Below, piece by piece: positions 23,103 through 35,772 of a DNA stretch of 64,000 bases; position 1 is the stretch's first letter; each line of letters opens with the position of its first letter. A model generated the notes under the pieces. It was not told the origin of the DNA. It ran no database searches and saw only the letters and a program-made list of their open reading frames with translations. Position numbers and translations under genes: made by a program. The DNA comes from Fistulifera solaris (lineage: Eukaryota > Bacillariophyta > Bacillariophyceae > Naviculales > Stauroneidaceae): NCBI GenBank assembly GCA_030295235.1, contig AP026155.1, positions 124,001 through 188,000 of the forward strand. Reading direction: 5' to 3'.

Positions 23103-26100
23103 ATGGCTTCGAAATTCTGGGCAGCAGACGGCAGCTCCGACTCGGAAAGTGACGCCTCCAGCGGATCCAGCTCGGGCTACAGCTCGGACGGACAGCGCGG
23201 AAATAATGACAACCGACTGGCTTATGTGTTCAGTGACAGCGACTCGAGTGACGATGAAGGACGCGTCGTCAAGTCGGGCAAAGAGCGTGCTCTAGAGAGC
23301 TTCCAAACCCATGGCAAAAATCTGCGTAAGCACATGAAGGATTCAGATTATTGGGAAATTCAACAAGAGTTTGATTTGTTGATGAAGACGATGATCAAAG
23401 CAAAGCAGTATCTTGCGGAGGGTGTCCCGCGGCCTTTGGTTAAGATCCTCGTTGATTTGGAAGATTATGTGACGGAAAAACTGAAAGATAAGACGGCTTT
23501 CAAAAAGTTGTCTGCTCGGCAGGGTCGTGCTTTGAATCGCATGAAATTGACGCTGAAGAAACACAACAAAGCTTACGAAGTTGTCATTCAAGCTTACCGT
23601 CAAAACCCCATGGTTTCAGACGATGAAGAGGCGGATGATGATTCCTCGAAGAGTAGTGGCAGCAGTAGTAACAGTAGCAGCAGCTCCAGTAGTAGTTCCA
23701 GCAGCTCGAGCTCCGACTCGAGCGCAAAGAAAAAGGAAGCGACAAGGACAGCGATTCGGTAAGTGCCTCGTTTCGTGCCTTCCAACTGATCCGGTTATAC
23801 CACAAGGATGCCCTTCACCTCGCTCGAGGTCGAATTCCTCGTTTCCGATGTCGCGTGGACGTTTTCTTGAGTTCGCTGTCAAAGCGATGCGAAGGATCTG
23901 TATTCACGATGAATGAGATTAATTCTGTGTAACGAACAGCTACTTTGAGTGATGATTTGCAGTCGAAAAGTCCCTCTTCTTATGTTCCTGTTGCTGACTT
24001 GTCTCTTTACTTTTCAGGACTCTGATGATGAATCGGATGATAGCGACGTGGATTGGGATGCCGATAGTTCGTCGTCCTCGTCCAGCGATGATGAAGCTGA
24101 AGGGGGTCTTTCGCAGCTTAAGGGACGAGCACTTTGGTTGAAGAAGACAGTCACTACCAAAAAGAAGGAAAATAAAGTCAAGAGTGATAAGCCGAAAGCT
24201 TCACAGGACTTGAAGAAAGCAGCGAGGTTGGCAGCGGAAGCCTTGACAGCAACCAAGTCAGTAATTCCGGCGGAAGGTTTAACTCCTAGTATTTTGGACC
24301 GCAAAGTCAAAGAGCTTGCGGCTCAACGCGGACGTCGTGGCAAAGATAATCGTCAACTGCTACGTGAACTGGAAGCGTTGTCGCGCCTTTCCCTCAAATT
24401 CGGACCACGCGTTGAGATCCCCATTCTCATGTACGTAATTTCGGCTCAGTTCGGACTCCAGCGTACTATGGAAGATTTCATGGATACGCTGACTTGGAAA
24501 GCTTGCGCTGGATATTTGCAACGTATTGCTGATGTTGTCGATGAAGGATATACTCTGAGTAATGAGGCTGTTGATGAAAGTGACTTGTTCCTTAGTTCAG
24601 GGGGTCACACGAAGATGAAGGCTGCGGCTAATGCGGCTGACGGTGCCATGGCTGCAGTAGCAGCCGACGAGAAGTTGGTCAACCCGCATACTGGTGAGGC
24701 TGAGACTCAAGATGAACGGGCTGAACGATTGCGCTTGGAAAAGAGAAGGCGATGACTGACGAAGAAAAGAAAGTCATACCTGTAGTGGGTTCTCTTGCTC
24801 TACACCTTAGCCGTTTGGAAGAGGAGTACACCAAAAGCTTGCAGAGAACATCGCATCACTCGCAAGAATATATTGCGCGCCTGCGAGACGAATCAAAACT
24901 GGTAGAACTTTTAGCGCGATTCCAGTCTTACTTTGAGAAGCAAAATATGTTCAGTGAAGCAGCTGCACTAGCTCAGCTACGAGTTGAACATCTGTACTAC
25001 CGCCACGACTCAATTGCACGCGAAGTCGACAAAGCCGCACTATTCAACGAGCGATTTGGAGACGTCGCTATGCTGCACCCATCGTGTCATGTGGTTGAGG
25101 AAGCCTTCACTGGTCCGCACGATTTCAGCAAAGTCCACCCAGGTGCCGTTCAAGGGAAGCCTTCCATTCAAAGTGAATCTGAGACCGATTTTGCCGGGCT
25201 TATTTCGGATCTTTGCAAGTATGTATACAAACATGGGACCGATCAGGCTAAAATGCGGGCTGTTATTTGCCACGTTTACCACCATGCTATCCACGACAGA
25301 TTTTTTGGATGCTAGGGACTTGTTGCTTATGTCGCATTTACAAGACAAGATTCATGACTGTGGTGATACGTCCACGATGATCATGTTCAACAGAATGATG
25401 GTGAACATTGGTATGTGTGCGTTCCGCCTGGGTCGCATCTACGACGCACATCAGTGTCTTGCCGACATCTGCTCTGTCCGTGTTCGCGAATTGTTGGCTC
25501 AGGGGGGTGACTATGGGCAGGTTCAACGAAAAGAGTGCGGAACAAGAAAAAAGCAGAGAAGCGTCGTCAGGTCCCTTATCATCAGCATATCAATCTTGAT
25601 TTGCTAGAGGCATGCCACTTGATCAGTGCAATGCTGTTGGAAGTTCCTAACATGGCTGGCGAGGTCTCCAATCGCCGTGGACGCGTTGTGTCGCGAACCT
25701 TCCGTAAATACCACGATCAATACAACCACCAAGTCTTTACTGGTCCTCCGGAGCAGACACGCGATTTCGTGATGTGCGCCGCAAAGCATCTCATGAAGGG
25801 CGAATGGCAAACATGTGCTGAGCTTGTGTCCAATCTCGACGTGTGGCAGCTCGTTCCAGGGGAAGATGCGGCCAAGAAGATTGGAAAGATGCTAACCGAG
25901 AAGGTAAAGCTGGAAGGTCTCCGCACGTATTTGTTCGCCTTCTCTACCCAATACGATTCCATGTCGCTTGCCCAGCTCTGTGCCATGTTTGAAATGACGA
26001 AGAATGAAGTGCATAGTGTTGTGTCGAAAATGATGATTAATCGCGAACTTTACGCTAGTTGGGATCAGCCTACGGAGACGATTGTTTTGCAGCGTGTGGA

Positions 26101-26440
26101 GCCTACGGCACTGCAGGTCATGGCTCTCCAATTTGCGGAGAAAGCAGGCGTTCTTATGGAAACCAACGAGAGACTGCTAGACGCTCAGACGGGAGGACAT
26201 GGATTTAAAGATGATCATTGGAAAAATAGCGATGGCGATGACCGTTGGCAAGGACGTGGAGGAAATCAACGGGGTCATCAGCGTGGAGGCCGAGGTGGAC
26301 GTGGAGGTGGAAACCAACGCGGTGGTAACCAACGAGGAGGAGGCTTCCAACGTGGCAAAGATCGTAACCAGGGACGCCGCACAGGTGGTGGTCGCGGTGG
26401 CGGCCGTGGTGGGGACAAGAATCGAGATCGCCGTAATTAA
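23103..26440 (+). CDS. EIF3C: Translation initiation factor eIF3 subunit c (2 exons, five frameshifts)
   Basis: Core subunit of the eIF3 complex, which helps load mRNA and tRNA on the 40S ribosome. It begins MASKFWAADGSSDSESD, an acidic Ser-rich N-terminus. Then comes the conserved SDYWEIQQEFDLLMKTMIKA helix, a poly-Ser tract (23650-23720) and acidic stretches. The typical core reads RHDSIAREVDKAALFNE, HVYHHAIHDRF and RRQVPYHQHINLDLLEA, with a PCI domain at about 25800-26100. The C-terminus is an RGG-rich tail (26250-26430). The intron is 23759-24017. Breaks occur near 23733-23741 and in the A run 24739-24742, T run 25301-25306, G run 25502-25507 and A run 25547-25552. All are one-base homopolymer changes, which is implausible as biology in an essential single-copy-type gene. 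About 1025 residues after repair. Confidence 0.92.
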
Positions 26441-27361
26441 ATGTCACTGGTGCTCACGCATCAATTGCATTTAATCATTCTTGACACGTTAATTTAAGTG
26501 CGTGATAGATTCCACATGACTGTAAACACGATTCAATGTGCTTATGCGCCTGTATTTTATTTTCAATGAGCTCACGGAACAATAATCGACAAGTCGTCTA
26601 ATACAAGGAAGACACAACCCTTGGTCTAAAAGTGATATAATTATTTACTCTGGCTGCATGAGAACGCTCCGGCCTTTATCCCATTCAATGAAGACTTTTC
26701 CTTTCTGTTGCTTTCGTTCGAGACATATCAAATCGTTTATCATACTTGATGGTCGCGTCTAAGTTCGTGTTGCTCCACCGGAACCCAATCGCGTCCAATC
26801 GCTGTTTTCTATCGTCTGTCATACGAGACTAGGACGGTGCACGATGAATGATCCAATCGTGCGAACAAATAGAATATATTTCGGAACTATCCATGGTCCC
26901 GGGTATTAAAACATTTTGACTCCTCCTCGGTCCTCGGTCCTCGGGTAAGGTTCGGTGTATTGGCATCGCGTGCCCTTGTATGGAACGATCTTGGACTCGA
27001 TTTACATGTTGGTCGACGAACAAAATTTCTGCTCCATTAAATCCACAATATTTTGAAAATGTATTTAGGGAATCAATCTCGGAACGGACAAAACTTGGCA
27101 CGTTTTAAATTGTTTCCTAGCCCATGATCTTTAATTCCAAATACACTTATCTGAGTAGTATACACGAAACTGTAATCGGGAGAAGGCGCTTCTCTTTATG
27201 CTTATGCGGCCTCTCGGCGGGTCTTTTTGCATATGTCGACAGGGTGCAAGGGCGCTCGAGTGCAAGTGTACAAAGTATATCATTCCTTGACTATTCATTC
27301 TTTCTTCTCTTTTTATTATTTTTTGTTCTTTCTCGCGCACCGAGAAATAAGCAATAACAAG
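26441..27361. other. Intergenic stretch upstream of the LRR protein
   Basis: About 0.9 kb without convincing coding potential. It contains three near-tandem copies of CCTCGGT at 26927-26943. A short pyrimidine-rich leader (27296-27340) precedes the next start codon. Confidence 0.5.
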
Positions 27362-30081
27362 ATGATAGTTCGAGCGATTTATACCGTCTCTCTGCTAGCG
27401 CTGGCATCCGGTACGGACGTAAGACGAAGACGGCGCGTCTCATTTTTGGATGTCGATCCGCATGTGGGTGAAGTCCTTCACCACCAACAGGATATGTTTC
27501 TCGTAATCGAAGAAAGACAACAATTTTTAGAACTGTTTCAGTCGAATTCGTTGGGTAGTTTTTCCATGCCCACCGTCACGAAAGCACCAGCTGTAATTGC
27601 ACCGACTCCTCCCATCGTTGTACCGGTACCGGTACCCACCGTCCCTTCTTCTCCTACTCCTACCCCGTTGACTCCTTCCGTAATTGCGCCATCCGTTCCT
27701 TCTCCGGTAACCGAGCCGGCAGCTCCGACGATCATGGCGCCCTCGGTGCCTTCCGTGCCGACTCCGGATACTACGCCTACCGTCCCTACTACTCCGGTAG
27801 CAATCCCTACCGTTCCGTCCGTTATCATCACTCCAGCGGCTCCTTCGGTGATTGCACCGACAACACCTTCCGTGCCGACGCCAGATATTACGCCTACCGT
27901 TCCTTCGGTGGTACTCCCAACACCGGTAGCCGCACCCACAGTTCCTTCTCCCGTTATAACACCGACAACTATAGCGCCTTCGGTAATTGCACCAACAACT
28001 CTAGCGCCTTCGGTAATTGCACCAACAACTCTAGCGCCTTCGGTAGTTGCACCAACAACGCCCTTAGCTCCTTCGGTAGTTGCACCAACAACGCCTTCGG
28101 TAATTGCACCGACAGCTCCTTCGGGTGTGATGCCCACCGTTCCTACTTCTCCTGCCATACCGACTATTGTCGTTCCGGTGACCGGATCGCCGGTGGTTTC
28201 ACGCACAGCTGCGCCCAGCGCCGTTCATTCCGATATCCATTCGCTAGTACCCAGTGGAAGTGGTAGTTCCGACGTACCCAATGCCAGCATCGAAACTCCG
28301 GTACCCAGTACCAGCACTGGATCGCTCGTACCGGGTACCTCCGATGCTCCCGTTCAAGAACGCACCGAAGAACCCGTGGCGTGCCCTACTTCCCGTCAAG
28401 AAGCCTTGTTACAGACACTCAATGGAACTACCAGCACGGTGTTACTGCTCAACGCATCCTCACCCCAAGGACAAGCCTTTGCGTGGTTGTTGAACAATGA
28501 TACCACCTACAGTCCCTGCGCGGAAAATATTCCGCAACGGTACGCACTGGCCGTGTTGAATTATGGATGGCAAAACTTTGCGACCAAAAACAATACGGGG
28601 TGGTTGTCGGCGTCTTCGGAATGTGAATGGCAGTTTGTCGAGTGTGATCCCAGTTCGCGGGTTGTGGTGGAATTGGTATTCAGTAAGTCCCACTGCGATG
28701 ACATTTCCGTGCAAATGATCATGAAACGAAGGCACGGAACTGAATTGAACTGACCTGAACTAACCTTGTTGCTTTTTTTCTTCTTCATTTGCAGATAACT
28801 TGGGCGTATCGGGAACGATTCCTCCAGAAATCACCGTGTTATCCAGTTTGCGTACACTGTATCTGTTTGGTAACAATCTCATTGGCGCTTTCCCATCGGA
28901 ATTCGGTACGATGCGGGAGCTCACGGAACTCGATGTGGAAGAAAACTCGTTACAGGGCAATCCATGGGCTGTACTGAATCCATTGACCAATTTGCGACGT
29001 TTGCGATTGAGTTCAAACATGTTCACCGGTACCCTTCCGAACACGATTGGTGATATGGTGGAGTTGCGTGAACTGTGGGTCGCCGACAATATGTTTATGG
29101 GAACGCTGCCGACGCAACTGGCTCTCTTGTCTTCTCTTCGTAAGTGTATAAAGTGTGGCACTCACTTCGAATTCCATCATTCAAAGACTCACAAGAGTCA
29201 TCTTTACCCATTTGTTTCTTTCATTGCAGAGTCGCTCATTGTATTTGAAAATAGCTTTACTGGAACATTACCGAAGGAGCTGGCCAGCTTAGATCTTCTT
29301 GAACTCCGTGCTAACCAAAACCAGCTCACTGGAACTATACCGGCGGAAATAACGCAGAACAGCACGATGCAATTCTTGAGACTGGATAGTAATCAGTTTA
29401 CTGGTACCATCCCCTCAACAATCGGCGATATGACGGGATTAGTGGATCTTCGTCTGAATAACAATACCCTGACGGGTCCCATTCCTTTCACATTTTACGG
29501 TCTCAACCAACTGCGTAAGTCCCCGGTTTTACGTTTGCAGTCATCAAAGATGTATTCTGTTGATACTCACAAGCCATACAATCACAGTTGTGGTGGACCT
29601 CAGTTTTAATGCTCTGACTGGTTCTATTCGTGACTCTTTCAGCTTGTTTGAACAGCTCACACACTTTGACGTGTCAAACAATCAATTAACTGGTGTCATT
29701 CCAGCGTCTTTGTTCGACGTCCCCACGATTCGGTTGCTGTACTTAGCCCGTAACCAGCTTTTCGGCCCCATTCCGAGCAACTACGGTTCCGCCATGTCAT
29801 TACGCGATCTGTATCTACAAGGCAATCAATTGCAAGGTAGCGTACCTCCCATTTCGGCTGGGGGTCTAGCTTCCCTAACGGAATTTTTACTGCATGACAA
29901 CAATATTGAAGGGCAAATGCCGGCTTCCATCTGTGCCTTGCTTTCAACGCGGGCATTAGAAGATTTATGGGCCGATTGCGATGTGGGGGGTCTCATTGAG
30001 TGTTCTTGTTGCACTCAATGCAGCAATTTCCCCGCTGTAACTTATGAAACAGAGAGATACGGAATGCCAGGTTTAATTTGA
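27362..30081 (+). CDS. Secreted leucine-rich-repeat protein with a Pro/Thr/Val stalk (4 exons)
   Basis: A signal peptide (residues 1-18, MIVRAIYTVSLLALASGT) is followed by a long Pro/Thr/Val/Ser-rich stalk. The stalk includes near-identical ten-residue repeats of the type TLAPSVIAPT. Next is an LRR-capping region with CPTSRQEAL, YALAVLNYGWQNF and SECEWQFVECDP. Plant-type extracellular LRRs then follow the pattern LxxLxLxxNxLTGTIPxxIGxLxx, about ten of them. Introns at 28683-28794, 29140-29229 and 29515-29587 are all phase 1 and cut between LRR modules, suggesting module-wise growth of the gene. No C-terminal membrane segment is visible; the protein ends with a Cys-rich patch (ECSCCTQCSNF). 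A cell-surface recognition or matrix role is inference. No frameshift is needed. Confidence 0.85.
27961..28130 (+). repeat. 30-bp coding minisatellite in the LRR protein stalk
   Basis: Consecutive near-identical 30-bp units of the form CTAGCGCCTTCGGTAATTGC plus ACCAACAACT encode TLAPSVIAPT. Later units shorten or vary. High DNA identity, not only protein similarity, points to recent expansion or slippage. Confidence 0.8.
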
Positions 30082-30336
30082 TGTTAAAGTAGAGATTATT
30101 ATTATTACTCCTTTCGCCTCCTTCTTGTGCAACAATGTTAATCCTTAATAGTTAACCCATTGCTAAGAGGAGCTACATCGACATAATAATAGGGACCAAT
30201 GTGGGCCGTACCGATCAGCAATGAGAGCAAATCCTTGGAGAGAAAGCCAAGAACGTGGAGTATCTCAAGCTATTCTATCATCTATCATTATCGGGTAGGA
30301 AAGTCAGTGTCCCCGAACTGTTTGGTATTGTCTACG

Positions 30337-32080
30337 TCAATGATGAAATGATTCCTGATAGCTCATTGACTCTGTATCATTGAAATCGTTGCCTAGCATC
30401 ACAGCTCGGGGCACTCGGCTACTGCTTCCACTCGGAGACGTTCCGTCCGTATCACTTGTTCTGCTCCGATCACTTGCATAGCGTCGTACCGCTCGAACGG
30501 GCTCGCGGTTTCCCGGAGATGTTTGGTACGAACTGCCATGTTTTTCTAAATCCATCGAGTTTTGCATTCGCATGTTCGGTGTCCGGGTCAAAACACGTCG
30601 TTGCGCCGAAGGTGTCTGCACTTCAGGTGGAGTCTCGATATCATTGCCCATAAGAGATCTCCTGCGAACAAAGACGGGGTTTCCGGAGGGACTAGCATGA
30701 GTGTCGGACGGGTCTGCCAAACGTATGACATTTTGTTGTCTGTCGGATGGAAGGACGCGACCAACGTTTTCCTTCATCGTCGCCGTGGACGATGTACCCG
30801 GTGACAAAAATATTGGAGCAGGTGAAAGCTGACGCATCGACGAGTTGATTCCTGATCTGCTACTGGTGGCTTGTGAATGGTCATCACGAGTAATCATCAT
30901 TCTCCTTCGACTTCCATCCGACCCAGCAGAAGACAGTACCGAACCACGCGAATTGGGTAGTCCCAAAGAAGCAGACTCAGATTGTGGTGTACTTGGTTCG
31001 TATAATGACCGCGAACGAGGTGGAATCCGGAAACTGCCGCTACGCTCCGAACCATGTCGGGATAAGCCAAATCTTTCTTCGATACGAGCAATGCTCTCTA
31101 CAATGCGCTGATGCTCTTCTACTTGCCGTGAAACACCCATAATGGAGAATGCCTGTATCAATGTATTTCGCTCCATTCTCAAAGTTTTACACTCGTTTTG
31201 AAGTTTTCGTATTTCTTCGTTCATTGTGGCGTTTTCGGCGGTGAGAGTTTGAATGGTTTTCTCGTGGTGGGCTTTTTGCTTGGTATCTACATCACTGGAG
31301 TCTCGTCTCAACAGATCCAAAGCAATCTGCTGGAAATCAATCCGATGAGAGTCTAACCGCAAATCGACTTCGACCATGGGACCGAAGGCTTCAAGCAAGA
31401 CGCGCGCCGACTCGGATGAAATCGGATTGCGTTCCAAAGACACGACATCCAATACACTGATAATTTTCTCCACTAGCGCCAAATCGGCAATACAACTGGC
31501 ATCTTCAATTTGATTCCCATTCAACTCGAGCCATTCCAAGGGCGGACGAGCACTTTTCAGTGCCGCAACGACCGCTTTGACTCCATTGTCGCGCAAGCCC
31601 ACGTCCCGCAACTTGAGGGTGCGCAATTGCCCCAACTGTCGTAGCGCACCACACAAACCGTCGTCTCCCAATTCACTGACACGAATCATCGAACCATCCA
31701 GTATGAGATGACGCAGGTTCAACGACTGCGTCATTTTCAATCCGGCCCATGGCAACGTCCCCGCAGCCCACCGGAACGATAACAACTGGGTACATTTGGC
31801 AACAAAGTCACACGCTTCCATGGCCGATTCTTCTCCTGGGGAGCGCACGAACACCAAATACAAGTCTTCTAATGTATTAACGGGAACGTAGGTCGTGAAT
31901 TCCTTCATACTGCGTGTATCCATCGAAACGTGATCGAGCAACAATTTGCGGATACATTGACAATGTCCAACATAGCGCCAAATGCTCGGTTGTAACGTAT
32001 TTTGACTCAAATTGAGAACTTCCACTGGACTCGTAGTTTTGAGTAATAAGGACGAGAGCAATATTTCCAAAGACTCGGCA

Positions 32081-32111
<31 letters not shown>

Positions 32112-32409
32112 CTTCCGACGTATGAATATCCTTCAACGACAATTGCACGACGGATGCTGCAAATTGCGACAAAAACGCGGCCAAACTGAGTGCCGCATCG
32201 CGATCCCGGAAGCGTACATGGACGACCTTCAAACGATCCGGTTGAATGTCGAGTTCTTGTTCAATGAAATGCGCCGCCGCCCAATTCACACATTCGGCAT
32301 CAACGAAGCGGGGCAATCGGACGGAAATTGTGTTGTCGTGACGATCGATCGTTACGACATCGACATCGGCGCTGCCTTCAATCGCCAGAGTTACAGTTCG
32401 TGATGTCAT
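30337..32409 (-). CDS. Cytosolic LRR protein with coiled coil and Ser-rich tail
   Basis: 690 residues, frame intact. Residues about 110-350 are RNase-inhibitor/RanGAP-type leucine-rich repeats (for example LRHLILDGSMI, LRTLKLRDVGLRDNGVKAVV and LEWLELNGNQIEDAS). A Asn run (NNNNNNN, from a GTT repeat at 32085-32111) lies in a loop before them. A heptad-like coiled coil follows (KTIQTLTAENATMNEEIRKL and KTLRMERNTL, about 385-430). The C-terminal 240 residues are rich in Ser, Arg and Pro with many possible phosphorylation sites and are probably disordered. No signal peptide or membrane segment. The architecture fits a scaffold, but I do not recognise a specific orthologue. Confidence 0.75.
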
Positions 32410-32851
32410 TGCAAATAGATGATTGTGCTTGAATTTCTATTGAAATGATATATATTCGTCTGTAACGATACAAGATCTTTTCATCATTGAGAATGATCTT
32501 TGAAGAAGTAGCAACGAGCGAGGTATGCTCGTTTGCATGATGTATCCACCCCGCTTCTTGTTTTTGTGTCTTGCTTGATCTTGGCGTATCGAGTAAGAAG
32601 TAGCTTCGGACAGAAATGTCGTTTTGTACTTAATTTAACTCTTGGCAAGTGACATGATGTCGCACGAAATATCAGTTTAGAGTACAGAAGGACCATCGAT
32701 GGACATTTTGGCAACGGGCAACTGGCAACCCACGACCCCGAATGCAGTTCCCGTGAACCTACCTTTTGTTTGAGCATTCGTTCAAATGTGGTGTCATGTA
32801 TTTTAAGATCTATCTTGTTATTATTTAGCTTGCTAAAGTGCCTAACTACTT
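32410..32851. other. Intergenic stretch
   Basis: About 440 bases between two minus-strand genes. No gene or repeat seen. Confidence 0.4.
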
Positions 32852-34201
32852 CTAACAATCCTCGTCCTCCAGATCATCGTAATCGGGAACTAGCATACTG
32901 GTGGTGGGCGCTTTGTGAAAGAATTCGCGCTGAATCGCGCGCACGTCTTCCATTACCGCCAACATGGCAAATCGGGCAATGCAGTGCTTCCATCGTGCCA
33001 TGACACTTTGTGCTAAATCATCACTGGGAGCTTCCAACACCAACAGTTCGGCAGTCTCGGCCGTTCGTAGGGTCCAGCAACGACGCGGTCGGGCGTACGG
33101 GTACTGATGAGAACGCACTTGCAACGCAACAATCCGACAAATATTCAACAACCGCAAACGCCGTGGTCGACTCTCGTTCGGTTTCTTCCACATCAGCGAA
33201 GGTTCCAACATGTAGGGATCATGATGAAGGATTGTGCCTTTTTCGAGCCAGGCACGAATCACTACGGGATGCCCACCGTCGGAGGGGTGTAGCTTTAAAT
33301 CCCAAGTCATATTGAAAGATTCTTGTACAATTGCCGAAACATCCATATTGTTATGGAGGGACTGTTCGGTCGACATGCCATTTTCCATGATAACAGGTGT
33401 ATCGTTAAAAACGAACGACGCGGTGAAACACACGTCTTCGGGGTCACTATCGTACCCCAACTCAATTTTGGAAGGAGAAGCTTCTGGATTTAAAACTGAT
33501 TGTTGACGCAGCACGTTAATATCAAACGATCGTGTCTGCAAAACGGAGATGGGCGATGCACGGTGTATAATATCTCCTCGCGCTTCTCGCAAGCGCCGCA
33601 CTTTTCTAGCGCGTTGACGAAAGGTACGATGCTGTGGACGTTGCGGCCTTGCATCTTGCTGCTGGTGCGTCACAAGAGAATAACAAAAACACCCGTTCCA
33701 GAGGTATTGCAGTTCGGGAGTTGAAGGTTGCGTCACACAAGCGAGTATATCAAAGACATCGGATTGCACTTGCTCGGATAAATTATCTTCTTCCGCCGAG
33801 GATGAAGGTGATATGGAAGGAGAAAGCTGTAAATCAGGTACGTCACTTTTGTCGTGTTCCCTCGACTGTGTAAAGCAAAAGGACTCCATGAACTTCTCCG
33901 TCACTCGATCGAGCATTGAGTGTTTCGGAGTAATGGCGTTATTCGTTTTAAAGCAAGGCCGACAGAGAGGATGAGAAGGAGGAGTTGGAGGGCGTTCGTC
34001 GTTTATCACTACGACTCTGGTATTATTATGTAGGAGTTCCTCTTCTTCTTCGTCTTCTTCGTCTTCGTCAGCCATGTTGAGTAACGACGTGTGCGTGTTG
34101 ATTGTGATTCTCGATGTTTCCACGCAACCACTTTCGTCGGCGTCTTGCGTAAAAAGTATTCCTTCGCTACTCCTCATTCTCCCCACTTCTTCCTCGCTCA
34201 T
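32852..34201 (-). CDS. Unknown acidic protein with a possible PH-like C-terminal domain
   Basis: Not recognised. The N-terminal third is acidic (a run of Asp/Glu encoded at 34036-34068) and looks disordered. The middle holds CCFxS-like and Ser-rich segments and a basic patch FRQRARKVRRLREARGD. The C-terminal 150 residues look folded, with alternating strands (VIRAWLEKGTILHHDPYML, RRLRLLNICRIVALQV) and a final helix (DDLAQSVMARWKHCIARFAM). That pattern resembles a pleckstrin-homology fold, but this is inference only. The frame is intact. I chose ATG 34201 (MSEEEVGRMRSS) over the upstream in-frame 34291 because the extra 30 residues look unlike the rest. It could also start at Met73. Confidence 0.6.
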   Translation of the reverse strand: MSEEEVGRMRSSEGILFTQDADESGCVETSRITINTHTSLLNMADEDEEDEEEEELLHNNTRVVVINDERPPTPPSHPLCRPCFKTNNAITPKHSMLDRVTEKFMESFCFTQSREHDKSDVPDLQLSPSISPSSSAEEDNLSEQVQSDVFDILACVTQPSTPELQYLWNGCFCYSLVTHQQQDARPQRPQHRTFRQRARKVRRLREARGDIIHRASPISVLQTRSFDINVLRQQSVLNPEASPSKIELGYDSDPEDVCFTASFVFNDTPVIMENGMSTEQSLHNNMDVSAIVQESFNMTWDLKLHPSDGGHPVVIRAWLEKGTILHHDPYMLEPSLMWKKPNESRPRRLRLLNICRIVALQVRSHQYPYARPRRCWTLRTAETAELLVLEAPSDDLAQSVMARWKHCIARFAMLAVMEDVRAIQREFFHKAPTTSMLVPDYDDLEDEDC

Positions 34202-34798
34202 TGGAAGAATCTCCCTTCGCTCCCTTTCAAACAAACATGAATACCAGGTAGATACAATAATGAAACCCCTCGTCGTCGTCTTTCCACCCACAAACGATTG
34301 CGCGGTTCGGAATTTCCATCCACGAAACAGAGCGGCTGGCGTTCTAAATTTTCGTCCACGTTCTAACGAAAAGTGATAGGTCCCGTTTGTCTATGTGTGA
34401 CGACGTCGACTCTGTAAGTATATGGCTCACTACTATTTATTTTGTACCTTTCAAAACTGGCTGGCTCGCACAGCGCGCGCTTGACGTCAGGACTTCATGC
34501 CGAAAAATTGCTAAGGGGCAATGCTTCAATAAAGTTGGAGCCGAACGGTAATGTTGCCAGTCGGCGGGAGGAAAAGCTCTTGAATAGTCAAAAACTAGGA
34601 ATGACATGAGCAAATTTGACAAGATCTTCGTTTACCCCGCTCAATGAACTCAAATAAGAGGAGCGGAGTTCAACGGCAAGAACCCATATACTATGTAATA
34701 TAACTTTAAAAAAATACTAACTTGATCAATAGACCCACTTCTACATAGGTACTGGTCACGTAAAGGAACCTGATTTTTTGAATTCATTTTAGATAACT
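34202..34798. other. Intergenic stretch
   Basis: About 600 bases between two minus-strand genes, including a possible upstream extension of the unknown gene to 34291. No other feature seen. Confidence 0.4.
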
Positions 34799-35772
34799 TT
34801 ACGGACTTGCCGCATGGAGCGAGTTGGCTGTAACCGTCCCACTCGTGAATACGGAGGCAACCATCGATAGGATGGCTCCCAAGCGACACAGCTGAAACTG
34901 TAGATCGATATCTTTTTTCTGTACCGTAAGCTTCTTGTCAACGGACCACTTTTGCAGTGTATCCGCACACGCGAATAATGCCCATGAAATGACCGCGCCA
35001 AACAAAGGTGCTTGGCGCGCGAACGTACAAATCAGTCCCAAAACGCTAGCTAGAATAGCCGATCCGTGGCCTAGCCAGCGAAGTATTGCCACTGCCAACG
35101 CTTCATGCTCTTTCTTTTCCTAGGATTTCGAAACAAAACAGCGTAGACGCTACCATTCCAGTTGAGAAGGGATGCCGCGCACATCCAGCCAAAATGCAGG
35201 GATAGAGGTAGCCCAAATAACAAATAAGCACCAGCACTTAAAGGTCGCGATAGACTGTACGCCCTGTGGGCGCGACTCAAGGCATAAGCCGTCATAGTTA
35301 AGAAAAGTGGAGCGATAAAGGCAGTGGATGTATTTGCCATGTACTTTTTCCGAAAAGCCGCCGTCCACAGAATTTGACATATTTGAGCGACCATAAACGC
35401 AGGCCATACTTTGGACAAGGAAAGAGCCGTTCGGGATCTCGATTTCACAAAAAGTGCTCCTACTGAGGACATCAATTCACCCGCAAAGATCGGTCCCCAG
35501 ATCGCAAAGGCCCAACCGGCTGGAAACACCAAGGGTCGCACTCTGGGGTTCGGTAACTTGCTGAGATTCGTAGACTCCCCATCGAGACGACCGGTTCGAG
35601 AAGTTGCAACCAAATTGAGAAGAAAGAGTAAAGCATTGCTGGTTTTTAAAACAGACCAGGGAATGCGGCCAGACAAACAGGCCTGCTCGAATGCCGGCAA
35701 GACGGAAACAGCGGCGGCGCCGGCCGAAACGACAAGAGCCGGGTTGTTCAACACTTCTAGAGCAGCAGTCAT
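34799..35772 (-). CDS. Polytopic membrane protein, TspO/MBR-like (one frameshift)
   Basis: Several predicted membrane helices. FPAGWAFAIWGPIFAGELM is the best match to TspO/MBR-like proteins, which carry a similar F-x-x-W-x-F-x-I-W-x-x-I-[YF] segment in helix 1. Further helices are VWPAFMVAQICQILWTAAF, TAFIAPLFLTMTAYALSRA and AYLLFGLPLSLHFGWMCAA. After a frame break near 35110-35125 it continues with ALAVAILRWLGHGSAILASV and FGAVISWALFACADTL. Total about 325 residues, roughly twice the classic 160-residue TspO, so it may be a distant relative with extra helices. The start at 35772 (MTAALEVLNN) was chosen; the frame is open to 35898. TspO proteins bind tetrapyrroles or cholesterol; no such claim can be made here. 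Confidence 0.5.

Noticed and set aside
25200-25620. Programmed ribosomal frameshifting in eIF3c
   Set aside because: Breaks go in both directions, lack slippery heptamer plus structure logic, and the same pattern is present in many unrelated genes.
26920-27100. Possible tRNA or small RNA near the CCTCGGT repeats
   Set aside because: I could not fold a cloverleaf or find a T-loop GTTCGA box with matching arms.
27538-28206. 222-codon Gly/Val/Thr-rich minus-strand frame
   Set aside because: Complement of the Pro/Thr/Val stalk of the LRR gene, which has signal peptide, introns and LRRs on the plus strand.
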